A stretch of DNA of 64,000 bases from Achromobacter sp. AONIH1 (GCF_002902905.1 NZ_CP026124.1:4898001-4962000), one strand, 5' to 3'. Counted from the first letter of the stretch, positions 1 to 8,687 are shown. The notes: a model not told the origin generated them from the letters alone. Made by a program: numbers and translations.

Positions 1-146
1 AGCTGTTCGATGGTGCCTTCCAGCATGACGCCGTTCTCGTCCTTGGCCACCTGGCCCGACACGAAGACGTAGTCGCCCGCCCGCACCGCCGGATGGAACG
101 GCAGGTTCGGATTCTTGTTGCCAAAGGCTTGTTGCAGATAGGTCAT
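1..146 (-). CDS. RidA-family protein, N-terminal part (runs off the window)
   Basis: The reverse strand starts MTYLQQAFGNKNPNLPF and continues AGDYVFVSGQVAKDENG, the first strands of the RidA/YjgF fold, with the family signature FVSGQ. RidA proteins deaminate reactive enamine/imine intermediates or work as small catabolic hydrolases. Only about 48 residues are inside the window, so the C-terminal Arg and Glu of the active site cannot be checked. The start codon lies 3 bases after the stop of the LVIVD gene, so it is the third gene of the cupin-LVIVD operon and probably handles an unstable intermediate of that pathway. The family call is firm; the substrate is unknown. Confidence 0.85.
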   Translation of the reverse strand, partial: MTYLQQAFGNKNPNLPFHPAVRAGDYVFVSGQVAKDENGVMLEGTIEQ

Positions 147-148
147 GG

Positions 149-1285
149 TCAGGTCCCGTAAACGGAGCTTTCGATGATGTCCAGGCCGCGCTGCCGGTCC
201 AGCAGGTAGAGCAGCCCGCGGTCGTCGGTGGTGACGTCGTTGGACGACGCGCGTTCGCAGCCGGCCGGCGGGTCGGGCTCGTAGCAGCCCACTTCGCGCG
301 GCCGGAACGGATCGCTGATGTCCAGCAGTCGCAGGCCGCGCGCGAACCAGGCGAAGGGCAGCACATTGCCGCTGAACTTCTCGGCCGGCTGGTGACAGCC
401 GGACATGGCTTCTTGCGGCTGGCCGTCAGGGTCCACGCCGTCGACCTGGAAGGTGGAGATCGGCATGGGCTGGCGCTCGTCCGTGATGTCGAAGAACCAG
501 GTGAAGGCCGGCGGCGACGGCCGCAGCTTGGCCACGTCCTCGTCCGCCACCACCAGGATCTGGCGGCCCTTGAGCAACCCCGGTATGGGCAGCGCCGTGT
601 GCGTGGGATGCGGATGGGCCGGCCCGGTGTTGAACTGCGACACCAGGCGCGGGCGCGCCATGTCCTCGATGTCCAGGATGAACATGCCGTGATGCCAGTA
701 CGACACGTACAGGCGGTTGCCCATGCGCAGCGGATGGTGGCAGCGCGGCGGCACGTAGTTGTCCCAGGGATAGGTTTCGCCGCCGGCCTCGTGCTGGCCG
801 GGAATCCACCAGCGCCCCACTTCCTCGGGCTTCGCCGGATCGCGCAGGTCCAGGATCTTGACGATGTTGCCGATGTAGCCCGGCGCCGTCGGCGAGATAT
901 AGGCGTAGCGGCCGTCGAAGTCGTAGCGGTGCACGCCGCCGCCCTGGGTGCCGGTCTTCCAGTGCGTGATCAGGCGCGGACGGTCCGGCCGGCTGACGTC
1001 GTAGATGCCCAGTCCGCCGCCGAAATCGTCGGCGCCGCTGCGGAACTTCTCATAGTTGACGATCATCAGGCCGTCGCGCACGCGCACCTTGTGCGAATGC
1101 CAGCCGATGGGCACTTCCAGCGACGCCAGCAGGCGCGGGCGGCGCGGGTCTTCGACGTCGTAGATCGAGGTGCCATAGGGCGGACGCATGTGCGAGACAT
1201 ACATCGTCGCGCCCTCCACCCAGACCTGTCCGCCCCCCTCGCAATCGACGTGGGCAAGCAGCGAGGTGTTCCATTGTTTAGCCAA
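149..1285 (-). CDS. LVIVD-repeat beta-propeller protein, 378 aa
   Basis: The protein has repeated blades such as TSIYDVEDPRRPRLL, LGIYDVSRPDRPRLI, VKILDLRDPAKPEEV and LRLLDISDPFRPREV, the LVIVD repeat pattern that folds as a beta-propeller. No signal peptide is visible. The start is TTG: it sits about 7 bases after a good GAGGGAG ribosome site and 12 bases after the cupin gene stop, while the next ATG is some 27 residues inside the first blade. It lies between a ring-cleavage-type cupin and a RidA gene in one operon, so a role in the same catabolic route is likely. LVIVD proteins have no general known activity, and none is claimed here. Confidence 0.8.
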   Translation of the reverse strand: MAKQWNTSLLAHVDCEGGGQVWVEGATMYVSHMRPPYGTSIYDVEDPRRPRLLASLEVPIGWHSHKVRVRDGLMIVNYEKFRSGADDFGGGLGIYDVSRPDRPRLITHWKTGTQGGGVHRYDFDGRYAYISPTAPGYIGNIVKILDLRDPAKPEEVGRWWIPGQHEAGGETYPWDNYVPPRCHHPLRMGNRLYVSYWHHGMFILDIEDMARPRLVSQFNTGPAHPHPTHTALPIPGLLKGRQILVVADEDVAKLRPSPPAFTWFFDITDERQPMPISTFQVDGVDPDGQPQEAMSGCHQPAEKFSGNVLPFAWFARGLRLLDISDPFRPREVGCYEPDPPAGCERASSNDVTTDDRGLLYLLDRQRGLDIIESSVYGT

Positions 1286-1297
1286 GGCCGGGCTCCC

Positions 1298-2425
1298 TCA
1301 GACCAGCTCGACCAGATCGCCGCCGGCCGTGCGTCCCCACTGGTGGAACAGGCCCATGGCGCGCAGCGCCGGCTCGTCGCTGGCGATGAACAGGATCAGC
1401 GGCTCGGTGGCGTCGTTGCGGTACTGCACCCAGTTCTCGCTGGGCACGGCGACCGTGTCGAACGGTTCGAGCGCATGCCGCTGTTCGCCCACCGTCATGC
1501 TGCCCTGGCCGCTGAACGGCGACACCAGCAGGTTGGCGGTCTGCTTGAGCGGCAGCGTGGTCTCGCCCGGCCGCACCATCTGCATGAAGAAGGTCATGGT
1601 CCGGTAGACCGGGCCGCCCCGCAGCGGATGCGTGTATTCGATCGACACGCCCTCGTGCGGCGATTCGTCCCAGTCGCGAAAGCGATACAGCAGCTCGCGC
1701 ATGGCTTCGTAACGGTACACGAACATGGGCGAGGAATCGCCGCCGCCGCGCCGGTGGTCGAGAAAGCGCGGCGTCAGTCCGCCGGCGCCGTAGACCATGC
1801 GCGAATACTCGGTCTGGAAGCGCGCGCTCTGCTTGCGCACGACCTCGCCGTTTTCCTGGTAGTCGTGCTGGAACGACAGGGCGTTCAGGTTCTCGACCAG
1901 CGGATAGTCCAGCACTGACAGATTGATGGCCGGCTCGCCGCCCAGGTTGCCGTGGTTGTGCCAGGTGTCGCGCGGCGTCAGCACCATGTCGCCGGGCAGG
2001 AAGGTGATGTCCTCGCCCTCCACGCCCGTGAAGTTCTGCCGGCCCGTCAGGCCGAAGCGCACGGCGCTGGCCGTGTGCGCGTGCGGCGGCATGAGTTCGT
2101 TGGGATCGTTCTGGCGATAGGCGGTGTACAGCGTGGACACCGTCGCGCGGCGCGGCGCCAGGCCCGGGTTGATGAGGATCAGCGAGCGGCGGTCGGTGTT
2201 CTCGGTGGAGATCAGGCGCGCCGACTGGGCCAGCAGGGGCTGGATGTCGTCGCGGTACGACCAGCGGTGCGGCACCGGCTTGGGGCCGTTGGTCAGCTGG
2301 CTGATGTCGTCGTGCGCGCTGTCTCCGCGCGCCCAGAACGGAAACATGTGCCTCCGTTCGATCTGCTCATACATGGACAGCAATTCCGCCGCGCGCGCAT
2401 CGCCGGCGACCTCGGTCGCGTGCAT
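1298..2425 (-). CDS. Cupin dioxygenase, gentisate 1,2-dioxygenase-like, 375 aa
   Basis: Two cupin domains are visible. The first has PPHAHTASAVRFGL and later DTWHNHGN, giving the His ligands expected for Fe(II) in gentisate or 1-hydroxy-2-naphthoate dioxygenases. The second (around residues 270-360) keeps the fold (VRPGETTLPLKQTANLL) but lacks a clear His set, as is usual for the family. The length fits the family. Two ATGs are possible: the one at 2425 is 6 bases after GGGGA and is preferred over the one at 2431, which touches it. It is first in a minus-strand operon with the LVIVD and RidA genes, opposite a GntR regulator. Ring cleavage of a hydroxylated aromatic acid is the likely role; the exact substrate is open. 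Confidence 0.75.
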   Translation of the reverse strand: MHATEVAGDARAAELLSMYEQIERRHMFPFWARGDSAHDDISQLTNGPKPVPHRWSYRDDIQPLLAQSARLISTENTDRRSLILINPGLAPRRATVSTLYTAYRQNDPNELMPPHAHTASAVRFGLTGRQNFTGVEGEDITFLPGDMVLTPRDTWHNHGNLGGEPAINLSVLDYPLVENLNALSFQHDYQENGEVVRKQSARFQTEYSRMVYGAGGLTPRFLDHRRGGGDSSPMFVYRYEAMRELLYRFRDWDESPHEGVSIEYTHPLRGGPVYRTMTFFMQMVRPGETTLPLKQTANLLVSPFSGQGSMTVGEQRHALEPFDTVAVPSENWVQYRNDATEPLILFIASDEPALRAMGLFHQWGRTAGGDLVELV

Positions 2426-2431
2426 ACACAT

Positions 2432-2696
2432 TCCCCTTTGAATGGTTATCAGGATTCAGCGGAACAAAATCTAATAACAACCAATGGTTGTGTAAACGCG
2501 ATTCTGGTTTTTTTATGGAAAACCCCTAAACCTGATTTTCCGACCCTTATTTTTCTAGGCTTTCCCCATGCAAATCAGGCATTTGCGAATTAGCAACCGA
2601 ATAACCACCAATTAACAACCATTCAGGGTTTTCGATATTGCTGGGCGTATATTCCGCCCATAAGATGTACGCAAAAAAACCGGAGGCGGGAAACTC
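2432..2696. promoter_or_regulatory. Divergent promoter with GntR operator candidates
   Basis: This gap is clearly more AT-rich than its flanks. It holds a perfect palindrome at 2477-2491 (ACAACCA-A-TGGTTGT), and related half sites TGGTTAT near 2444 and AATAACCACC...AACAACCATT near 2609-2632. The repeated AACAACCA/TGGTT element placed between the cupin operon and a GntR gene is what a FadR/GntR operator set looks like. No experimental support. Confidence 0.6.
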
Positions 2697-3365
2697 ATGG
2701 CACGCACAAGGCAACCCGAAGTTTCGAATGACGTCACGCGCCTGATCACACAGATCCGCGCCATGATCGGCAAGGGAGAGGAGCTGCCGCCCGAGCGCCT
2801 GCTGGCCGATCAGCTGAAGGTGAAGCGGCATCGCCTGCGGCTGGCGCTGGAGACGATGCGCGACGCCGCCGAACTGCCCCGCCCCATCATCCGCCGCAAC
2901 GACAGTCCGGTGCTCAAGAGCGACGTGGTGGTCCAGGGCACCAATGCGCTGGAGGTCATCGAGCTGCGCATCGTGCTGGAGCCGGCCATCGCGCGCCTGG
3001 CGGCGGTGCGCGCATCGCCGGTGCAGATCGCCAAGATCCTGGAAGCCGCCACCACGCCGCAAGGCGTGACGCGCACCATCGGCGATATCGCCTTCCACAA
3101 GCTGCTGGCCGACAGCTCCGGCAACCAGCTCGCGGCCAGCCTGTATGCCTTCCTGCGCCGCGTCGGCTCCGACCACAGGCTGCACGTGCCCATGGCCAGC
3201 GCGATCACGAGCGAGCGCATCCAGCAACGCGACCAGGAACACCGCGCCATCGCGGAAGCCATCGCCGCGCGTTCGCCGGACGCCGCCGAACAGGCCATGC
3301 GCCAGCACTTGCGGCGGGTCCAGCGCGAGATCGCCGATCGCTTGAATCCGCTGGAGACGGCCTGA
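2697..3365 (+). CDS. GntR-family (FadR-like) regulator, 222 aa
   Basis: The first 65 residues form a winged helix of GntR type (LPPERLLADQLKVKRHRLRLALETMRD), followed by an all-helical FCD-type ligand domain with IELRIVLEPAIARLAA and later RDQEHRAIAEAIAAR and AMRQHLRRV, containing the His residues typical of metal/organic-acid-binding FCD domains. The ATG is preceded by GGAGGCGGG. It is divergent from the cupin operon and probably represses it until a pathway acid binds. Its stop codon lies inside the first unit of a 13-bp tandem repeat. Confidence 0.85.
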   Translation: MARTRQPEVSNDVTRLITQIRAMIGKGEELPPERLLADQLKVKRHRLRLALETMRDAAELPRPIIRRNDSPVLKSDVVVQGTNALEVIELRIVLEPAIARLAAVRASPVQIAKILEAATTPQGVTRTIGDIAFHKLLADSSGNQLAASLYAFLRRVGSDHRLHVPMASAITSERIQQRDQEHRAIAEAIAARSPDAAEQAMRQHLRRVQREIADRLNPLETA

Positions 3366-3451
3366 GTTCGTGGCCTGAGTGCCTGGTCTGAGTGCCTGGT
3401 CTGAGTGCCTGGTCTGAGTGCCTGGCCTGAGTTTCTGGCCTGATTTCCTGG
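3361..3451. repeat. Seven-copy 13-bp tandem repeat over the GntR stop codon
   Basis: Seven consecutive 13-bp units follow the consensus CCTGAGTGCCTGG, beginning in the last codons of the GntR gene (unit 1 supplies its TGA). Units 3, 4 and 5 are identical; units 1, 6 and 7 are diverged. Because 13 is not a multiple of 3 the TGA falls in a different frame in successive units. Confidence 0.9.
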
Positions 3452-3539
3452 CTAGCGCTTTCAGGCTGGGACGTTCAGACCAGGAGTGCCGACCTGGAGC
3501 GCCATGCCTGCCCCTAGCCCGCGCCGCCGGGCGGCGGTG

Positions 3540-4442
3540 CTACGCCTGCCTCTCCATCAATTCCACGACCCAGTCGATGAAGGCGCGCAGCTTGGCGCTG
3601 ACGTGGCGGTTGGGCGGATAGGCCAGGTACATCGGCATCGTTTCCATGTCCCAGTCCTCGAACAGCCGCGCCAGCTCGCCGCTGGCCAGGTGCGGCCGCG
3701 CCATGTAGTCGGGCAGCCACAAGATGCCCAGCCCCGCCAGGCCGGCCTGCAGATAGGCGTTGCCGTCGTCCACCGCCAGCGCGTAGCGTCCGTGCACGCT
3801 CAGGCGTTCGTCGCCGCGCTGCATGGCATAGGGCAGCGCCCGCCCCAGCCGCGCCCACAGATAGCCCACGATGCGATGGTGCGAGTCTTCCAGCTCGCCC
3901 GGATGCCGTGGCACGCCCGCCATCGCCAGATAGCCCGGCGACGCGTACACGCCCAGCCGCAGGTCCGCCACGCGGCGCGCGCGCAGCGATTGGTCCTGCA
4001 GTTCGCCGCCGCGGATCACGCAGTCCACGTTCTCGCCGATGAGGTCCACCTTGCGGTCGCTCACGCCGAGGTCCAGCTGGATCTCGGGATGGCGCGCATG
4101 GAAGGCCGGCAAGGCCGGCACCAGCACCATGCGCGCGAAGGGACTGGGCACGTCCACGCGCAGCCGGCCCCGGGGCGAGGCCGAGGCGCCGGACAGGCTG
4201 GTCTCGGCATCGTCCATGTCGGCCAGCAGGCGCAGCACGCGTTCGTAATAGGCCGCGCCGTCGGCCGTGACATTGACCTGGCGAGTCGTGCGGTTCAACA
4301 GCCTGACGCGCAGCCGCGCCTCCAGCTGCTGCACCAGCTGCGTCACACTGGTCCGGCTGATGCGCAGCGTCTCGGCCGCCTTGGTGAAGCTGCCTGTCTC
4401 CACCACCCGCGCAAACGCTTGCATTGCATCGAATCGGTCCAT
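3540..4442 (-). CDS. LysR-family regulator, 300 aa
   Basis: The protein starts MDRFDAMQAFARVVETGSF and has the LysR helix-turn-helix AAETLRISRTSVTQLVQQLE, then RLLNRTTRQVNVT, followed by a periplasmic-binding-type effector domain (RLRVDVPSPFARMVLVP, GILWLPDYMARPHL). The ATG at 4442 is chosen over an upstream extension of 38 residues because it begins the family at its usual point and follows AGGAGACACGC. It is divergent from a RidA gene 147 bases away, which it may control. The group with VETGSFTKAA is usually involved in oxidoreductase or efflux control. Confidence 0.85.
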   Translation of the reverse strand: MDRFDAMQAFARVVETGSFTKAAETLRISRTSVTQLVQQLEARLRVRLLNRTTRQVNVTADGAAYYERVLRLLADMDDAETSLSGASASPRGRLRVDVPSPFARMVLVPALPAFHARHPEIQLDLGVSDRKVDLIGENVDCVIRGGELQDQSLRARRVADLRLGVYASPGYLAMAGVPRHPGELEDSHHRIVGYLWARLGRALPYAMQRGDERLSVHGRYALAVDDGNAYLQAGLAGLGILWLPDYMARPHLASGELARLFEDWDMETMPMYLAYPPNRHVSAKLRAFIDWVVELMERQA

Positions 4443-4589
4443 GCGTGTCTCCTGCCCTTCGCCAGATTGTTTGCATTCTACAAACAGTGCTGGACAGGCT
4501 TGCCCGTTTATCGGCGGCGCGCCGCCTCCTACAGTGCGGCATCGGTTCACACACATCCAGGCCAGCCGGCCTGTACACGGAGATCAGGC

Positions 4590-4994
4590 ATGACCCAACG
4601 CGACGTCGTCTTTCCCCCCGGACGCCAGGCGCTTTATGAGCGCAACCGCTATTCCCCGGCGATCAAGGCCAACGGCTTCCTGTTCGTCTCGGGCCAGGTC
4701 GGCAGCCGCGAGGATGGCTCGCCCGAGCCGGACCTGGACGAACAGGTGCGGCTGGCGTTCCGCAACCTCAACGCCGTGCTGGCCGCCGCCGGCTGCAGCT
4801 TCGACGACGTGGTCGACGTGACAGTGTTCATCGTCGATCCCGCATCGACGTTCGAACGGATCTGGCGCATCGTTCCCGAGTTCTGGGGACAGGCGCCGTA
4901 TCCCACGCTGACCGGCGTGGGCGTCACCTGGCTGTATGGGTTCGACGTTGAACTCAAGGTGATCGCCAGGCTGCCGGACGGCGCGGCGGGCTAG
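4590..4994 (+). CDS. RidA-family protein, 134 aa
   Basis: Complete RidA/YjgF-type protein: RYSPAIKANGFLFVSGQVG near the N-terminus, QVRLAFRNLNAVLAAAGCSFDDVVDVTVFI in the middle and an aromatic C-terminal strand. The usual catalytic Arg of true RidA (in R-x-C/V at about residue 105) is replaced by the context PYPTLTGVGVTWLYGFDVELKV, so enamine deamination is uncertain. The ATG is preceded by ACACGGAGATCAGGC. It is divergent from a LysR gene, the probable regulator. Confidence 0.8.
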   Translation: MTQRDVVFPPGRQALYERNRYSPAIKANGFLFVSGQVGSREDGSPEPDLDEQVRLAFRNLNAVLAAAGCSFDDVVDVTVFIVDPASTFERIWRIVPEFWGQAPYPTLTGVGVTWLYGFDVELKVIARLPDGAAG

Positions 4995-5059
4995 GGCCTG
5001 TCAATGCAACGGCGCGCGGGATTCGGGATGCGCGCTTGCGGGTGAAAAACCGTCGTCGC

Positions 5060-5317
5060 TCACGACAGCCCGCGCTTCGCCTTCCGGGTCTCGACCCAGG
5101 AAATCAGGAAGCCCGCCTCGCCGAAGGCGTTGTTGGCGTCCGTCAGATCCTCGGCGCCGACGTCCATCCGGTACGGCGCATCGCCGACCTGGGCCAGCCC
5201 GTCTTGGCCCACGCGCTGAGCGATGAACGCCCGCAGCGAATGGCGGGATGCGAGGCCGAGCGCGATGTCCGTGGCAGGCGCGGTCGCGCCGGGAGACTTG
5301 GAGGCGGAGTCGGTCAT
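5060..5317 (-). CDS. Hypothetical protein, 85 aa
   Basis: Not recognised. A small soluble protein with a disordered Ala/Ser start and a hydrophilic core (RHSLRAFIAQRVGQDG, YRMDVGAEDLTD). Its ATG overlaps the stop of the upstream gene as ATGA, so it is translated after it; this coupling is the main reason to call it real. Confidence 0.55.
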   Translation of the reverse strand: MTDSASKSPGATAPATDIALGLASRHSLRAFIAQRVGQDGLAQVGDAPYRMDVGAEDLTDANNAFGEAGFLISWVETRKAKRGLS

Positions 5318-5649
5318 TTGAAGCTGTCGTACTCTCGGTAGTGATTCACCTGGGCGATGAATTCGGCCGGGTCCTCGCCATTCAACCGGCCGGCGATGTA
5401 TTGCACATTCCCGGCCAGCATCCAGCCACGCAAGTCCAGGCCCCGGACGGCTAGCGGCATTTCCAGGTCTTCGTCGTCCAGGTAGACCTCGTCATCGTCC
5501 AGTTCCTCCAGATACGTTTCCGAAATGGAATAGAACACGGCCTGCTCGGGCGTCGCGCGCCACGCGTCCAGGTTCACGTAGATCCACTCCCCGGCCTGCA
5601 GCGCGGGGATGGCCCGCAGCAGTTCGGCCAGCGTCTTGAACACCTGCAT
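5314..5649 (-). CDS. Hypothetical acidic protein, 111 aa
   Basis: Starts MQVFKTLAELLRAIPALQAGEWIYVNLDAW and has an acidic centre (LEELDDDEVYLDDEDLE) followed by LDLRGWMLAGNVQYIAGRLNG. The layout resembles small bacterial DUF7716-type proteins seen near polymorphic-toxin immunity genes, but that is from memory and weak. It is coupled to the 85-aa gene downstream (ATGA). An immunity role is possible but not shown. Confidence 0.6.
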   Translation of the reverse strand: MQVFKTLAELLRAIPALQAGEWIYVNLDAWRATPEQAVFYSISETYLEELDDDEVYLDDEDLEMPLAVRGLDLRGWMLAGNVQYIAGRLNGEDPAEFIAQVNHYREYDSFK

Positions 5650-5673
5650 GTCAATCTCCCGTCGGCACGCGAT

Positions 5674-5919
5674 TCAATCGAAGATCCTCATGGCGAGAGA
5701 ACAATAGCCCGAAACGAAGTCCATCAGGTCATGAAGGTAGTCTTCATGCTCCGGCGCCGCCACGGCCATGGACGCCAGCTCCGCGTACATGCGGTCCCGC
5801 GTCCAGCCCGCCGCGCGATGGCGAAGCAGCATTTCCCTGGCGGGCGCGTGGGCCATGCCAGCGGTCGCGGCGTTCAATATGTCCTGCCGGAACGGGCCGG
5901 CTTCCGGGGTGCTGCGCAT
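5674..5919 (-). CDS. Hypothetical helical protein, 81 aa
   Basis: Not recognised. The sequence is mostly alpha-helical, with REMLLRHRAAGWTRDRMYAE and EDYLHDLMDFVSGYCS. It lies 24 bases before the 111-aa gene on the same strand and is probably first in this three-gene group. The spacing from the HD-domain gene (31 bases) allows a longer transcript. Confidence 0.55.
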   Translation of the reverse strand: MRSTPEAGPFRQDILNAATAGMAHAPAREMLLRHRAAGWTRDRMYAELASMAVAAPEHEDYLHDLMDFVSGYCSLAMRIFD

Positions 5920-5950
5920 GTTCTCTGGACCGGATCAAAGCCGGATCGAT

Positions 5951-6541
5951 TCAAGCGGATGATGAATCGGCGCGCGGGATCGCCATCCTGCGCGCCGTGG
6001 CCTCGTCGACCAGGGTCCGCAGCGCGCGCAGCACCTCGTCGTGCTGCGCGTAGTCGCGGCCATAGGTCAGGTTGAAACCGTAATCGAAATCGGGCGGATT
6101 GTCGCCCTGGCTGTGCTGCAGAATGGTTTCCATCTTGTCCAGCGCCTTCACCGCGCGGGCTTCCGGCGTCGCGGCGGCCTCGTACTCGTCCCACAGCGCC
6201 AGCAGCCGCTCGCGCGCCGCCGGGTCCAGGCTGCGGGCCAGTTGCAACAGGTCGCGGCGCTCGCGCGCGCTCTTGTCCGGATGCGCGTCGCGCACGATCG
6301 CCGGCACATCGCCGCCCAGCGCCTCGCCCAGGTCGTGGACCACGCACAGCTGCAACACGCGCAGCGGATCCAGCCCCGCGAGCCCATCCTGGAACAGCAT
6401 GGCCATCAGGCACAGACGCCAGCTGTGCTCGGCCGTGCTTTCCTGCCGGCCGCCGGAGCTGCGGCCGCTGCGCAGCACGTCCTTGAGGCGTTCGGCCTGG
6501 CGGATGAATTCCAGCCGGCCTTCGAGTGTCGCGGCATCCAT
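5951..6541 (-). CDS. HD-domain phosphohydrolase (YfbR/5'-nucleotidase-like), 196 aa
   Basis: The metal ligands of an HD hydrolase are visible: EHSWR, the HD pair in VVHDLGEALGGD, and a late Asp in VKALDKMETI. The pattern RQESTAEHSWR is that of the YfbR/HDDC2 branch, which removes phosphate from deoxynucleoside monophosphates. Length is normal. No partner gene suggests a more specific role. Confidence 0.8.
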   Translation of the reverse strand: MDAATLEGRLEFIRQAERLKDVLRSGRSSGGRQESTAEHSWRLCLMAMLFQDGLAGLDPLRVLQLCVVHDLGEALGGDVPAIVRDAHPDKSARERRDLLQLARSLDPAARERLLALWDEYEAAATPEARAVKALDKMETILQHSQGDNPPDFDYGFNLTYGRDYAQHDEVLRALRTLVDEATARRMAIPRADSSSA

Positions 6542-6895
6542 GCTTCATGACTCCTTGCGTGTCGGCCGCGCGCTGGGTTCGAATCGCGCGCGCCAGACTC
6601 GGATCTTGCATCGCCGCCGGATGCGCGTCCACGCATAAAAAATGATCGCAGCGAGACGCGAACCCGCGTACCGCACGGCCACGCGTGGCAGGATCGCACC
6701 CGATCGGATAGACTTCAGCGTCCAGATTCCATGCCACACGCATTCTCTCCATGACGCCAGGCCCGCTCACGGATCGCTGAGCCGCAACGACACCCAACCC
6801 CAGTCGTTGCGGCGATCGCCTCTCATTGAGCCCCCTCTCTGAGCCTCATCCAGGCAGATCGCCGCCGGATTCTCTTTCCGTGCGGAGGCTTTGCC
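6542..6895. other. No gene seen (354 bp)
   Basis: The stretch between the HD gene and the pump has no ORF with credible codon use or ribosome site on either strand, and no strong dyad. The last 10 bases before 6896 hold GCGGAGG, the ribosome site of the pump gene. I saw no leader peptide of the kind that controls plasmid-borne cmlA genes. Confidence 0.5.
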
Positions 6896-8116
6896 ATGCC
6901 CACCCATTCTTCCCCTGCCCGCCCCGACATCTGGGCCGGTCCCCTGCCGCCTGCGCTCGCGCTGATGGCGCCCTTCGACCTGCTCGCCTCGCTGGCGATG
7001 GACGTGTACCTGCCCGTGGTGCCGGCCATGCCCGCGGCCTTGCAGACCACGCCCGCCATGGTCCAGCTGACCCTCAGCATCTACATGCTGATGCTGGGAC
7101 TGGGCCAATTGATCTTCGGCCCGCTGTCCGACCGCATCGGCCGGCGGCCGGTGCTGCTGGGCGGCGCGCTGCTGTATGCCGCCGCGTCGCTGGCGCTGGC
7201 CGCCGCCGGCAGCGGCGGGCTGTTCGTCGCGTTGCGGCTGCTACAGGCGCTGGGCGCCTCGGCCGCGCTGGTGGCCATGTTCGCCACCGTGCGCGACGTT
7301 TATGCCGACCGGCCGGAAGGCAGCACCATCTATGGCCTGTTCAGCGCCATGCTGGCCTTCGTCCCCGCGCTCGGGCCGATGCTCGGCGCGGCCATCGCGG
7401 CGGGCTTCGGCTGGCGGGCGATCTTCGTCGCGCTGGGCGCGGCGGGCCTGCTGGCGTGGTTGCGCGCCATGCCGCGCTGGCGCGAGACCCGTCCATCCAC
7501 GCCGGGCGCGCGGCGGCCCGGCTTCGCGCCCATGCTGGGCAGCCTGCGGTTCTGGATCTATACGCTGGGATTCAGCGCGGCGATGGGCGCCTTCTTCGTG
7601 TTCTTCTCGACCTCGCCGCGCGTGCTCATGGGCGCCGCCGGCTACTCGCACATGGCCTTCAGCGCGGCCTTCTCGACGGTCGCGCTGGTCATGATCGCGG
7701 CCACGCGGCTGGCGCCGCGCCTGGTGGCGCGCTGGGGCATCGCCGGCAGCTTCGCGCGCGGGGCGGCGACGATGCTGGCGGGCGCGGCGCTCCTGGCCGG
7801 CTGCGCCGCCACGACGGCGCCGTCCTTTGCCACCTTCGTGATGCCGATGTGGCTGGTGGCGACCGGCATGGTGCTGGTGGTTTCAGTCAGCGCCAACGGC
7901 GCGCTGCGGGACTACGGCGACGCGTCGGGCGCCGCGGTGGCGCTGTACTACGCCGCGCAAAGTCTGATCGTGGCCGGCTTGGGCACGCTGTCCACACTGG
8001 CGCTGGATGGCGGCAGCGCCTGGCCGCTGGTCGCCTATTGCGCCGCCATGCCGGCGGCCAGCCTGGTGGGGTTGGCGCTGTTGCAACGCAGGGAAGTAGC
8101 CGGACGCGAGGACTGA
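6896..8116 (+). CDS. MFS drug exporter, CmlA/FloR-like, 406 aa
   Basis: Twelve-helix major facilitator of the DHA1 type. The opening PFDLLASLAMDVYLPVVPAMP, the motif GPLSDRIGRRPVLLGGALLY and RDVYADRPEGSTIYG match the CmlA/FloR phenicol exporter group point by point from memory, and the later SANGALRDYGDASG fits too. It would pump chloramphenicol-like drugs out of the cytoplasm using the proton gradient. It is a stand-alone gene with a good GCGGAGG site. The family is secure; the drug range is not. Confidence 0.85.
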   Translation: MPTHSSPARPDIWAGPLPPALALMAPFDLLASLAMDVYLPVVPAMPAALQTTPAMVQLTLSIYMLMLGLGQLIFGPLSDRIGRRPVLLGGALLYAAASLALAAAGSGGLFVALRLLQALGASAALVAMFATVRDVYADRPEGSTIYGLFSAMLAFVPALGPMLGAAIAAGFGWRAIFVALGAAGLLAWLRAMPRWRETRPSTPGARRPGFAPMLGSLRFWIYTLGFSAAMGAFFVFFSTSPRVLMGAAGYSHMAFSAAFSTVALVMIAATRLAPRLVARWGIAGSFARGAATMLAGAALLAGCAATTAPSFATFVMPMWLVATGMVLVVSVSANGALRDYGDASGAAVALYYAAQSLIVAGLGTLSTLALDGGSAWPLVAYCAAMPAASLVGLALLQRREVAGRED

Positions 8117-8129
8117 ACCCGAGGCCGCG

Positions 8130-8687
8130 TCACAGCGTCTCGACCAGCCGCGCCGCCGAGCCGTCCGCCAGCACGATGCGCGTCCAGCGGCAGGCGCTCT
8201 GGCGGATCGGCACCTCATCCGAGCGATTGGCGCCGGTGCGGAACTCGATGGCGGGCGGGGCTTGCGTTTCGCGCCAGCCCATGGCTTCCAGCGCCGCTTC
8301 CATGCGCTGGATTTCAGGGGTGGCGTAGCGCCACAGCGAACGGCCCATCAGCCCGGACAAGGGCGCGCCGAACTCGGCGGCGCGCGGCGGCGAGCAGGCC
8401 AGCAGCGCGTGACTCAGGTCGCAGACCAGGTGCATCGGCGACGGACCGGCATCGACCAATCGGGCCAGCGCCCGATCCGCCGCCGCGTCCAGCCTGGCGG
8501 ACAGCCGACGCTCGACCTGCGCGCGCTCGGCCGGCTCCATCTCCTGCACGCCGCTTTCCCAGCGAGATATCGTGGACTGCGCCACGCCGAACAGCTCGGC
8601 GGCATGCGTCTGCTTGATCCGGTTCAACAGACGCCAGCGCCGCAACGCGGCGCCCAGTCGCACGGGTTTGAAATCGAGAACCGTCAT
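8130..8687 (-). CDS. XRE-family regulator with PAS-like tail, 185 aa
   Basis: Residues 1-60 form an XRE helix-turn-helix (LLNRIKQTHAAELFGVAQSTISRWESG) followed by a helical linker and a 100-residue domain (LLACSPPRAAEFGAPLSGLMGRSLWRYATPE) that reads like a degenerate PAS sensor. An in-frame ORF runs further upstream, but the ATG at 8687 starts just before the HTH and is preferred. It is convergent with the CmlA-like pump and probably unrelated to it. Confidence 0.65.
   Translation of the reverse strand: MTVLDFKPVRLGAALRRWRLLNRIKQTHAAELFGVAQSTISRWESGVQEMEPAERAQVERRLSARLDAAADRALARLVDAGPSPMHLVCDLSHALLACSPPRAAEFGAPLSGLMGRSLWRYATPEIQRMEAALEAMGWRETQAPPAIEFRTGANRSDEVPIRQSACRWTRIVLADGSAARLVETL

Noticed and set aside
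392..1918. 508-aa plus-strand reading frame over the LVIVD and cupin genes
   Set aside because: Arg/His-rich, shadow of genes on the other strand; no family, no ribosome site.
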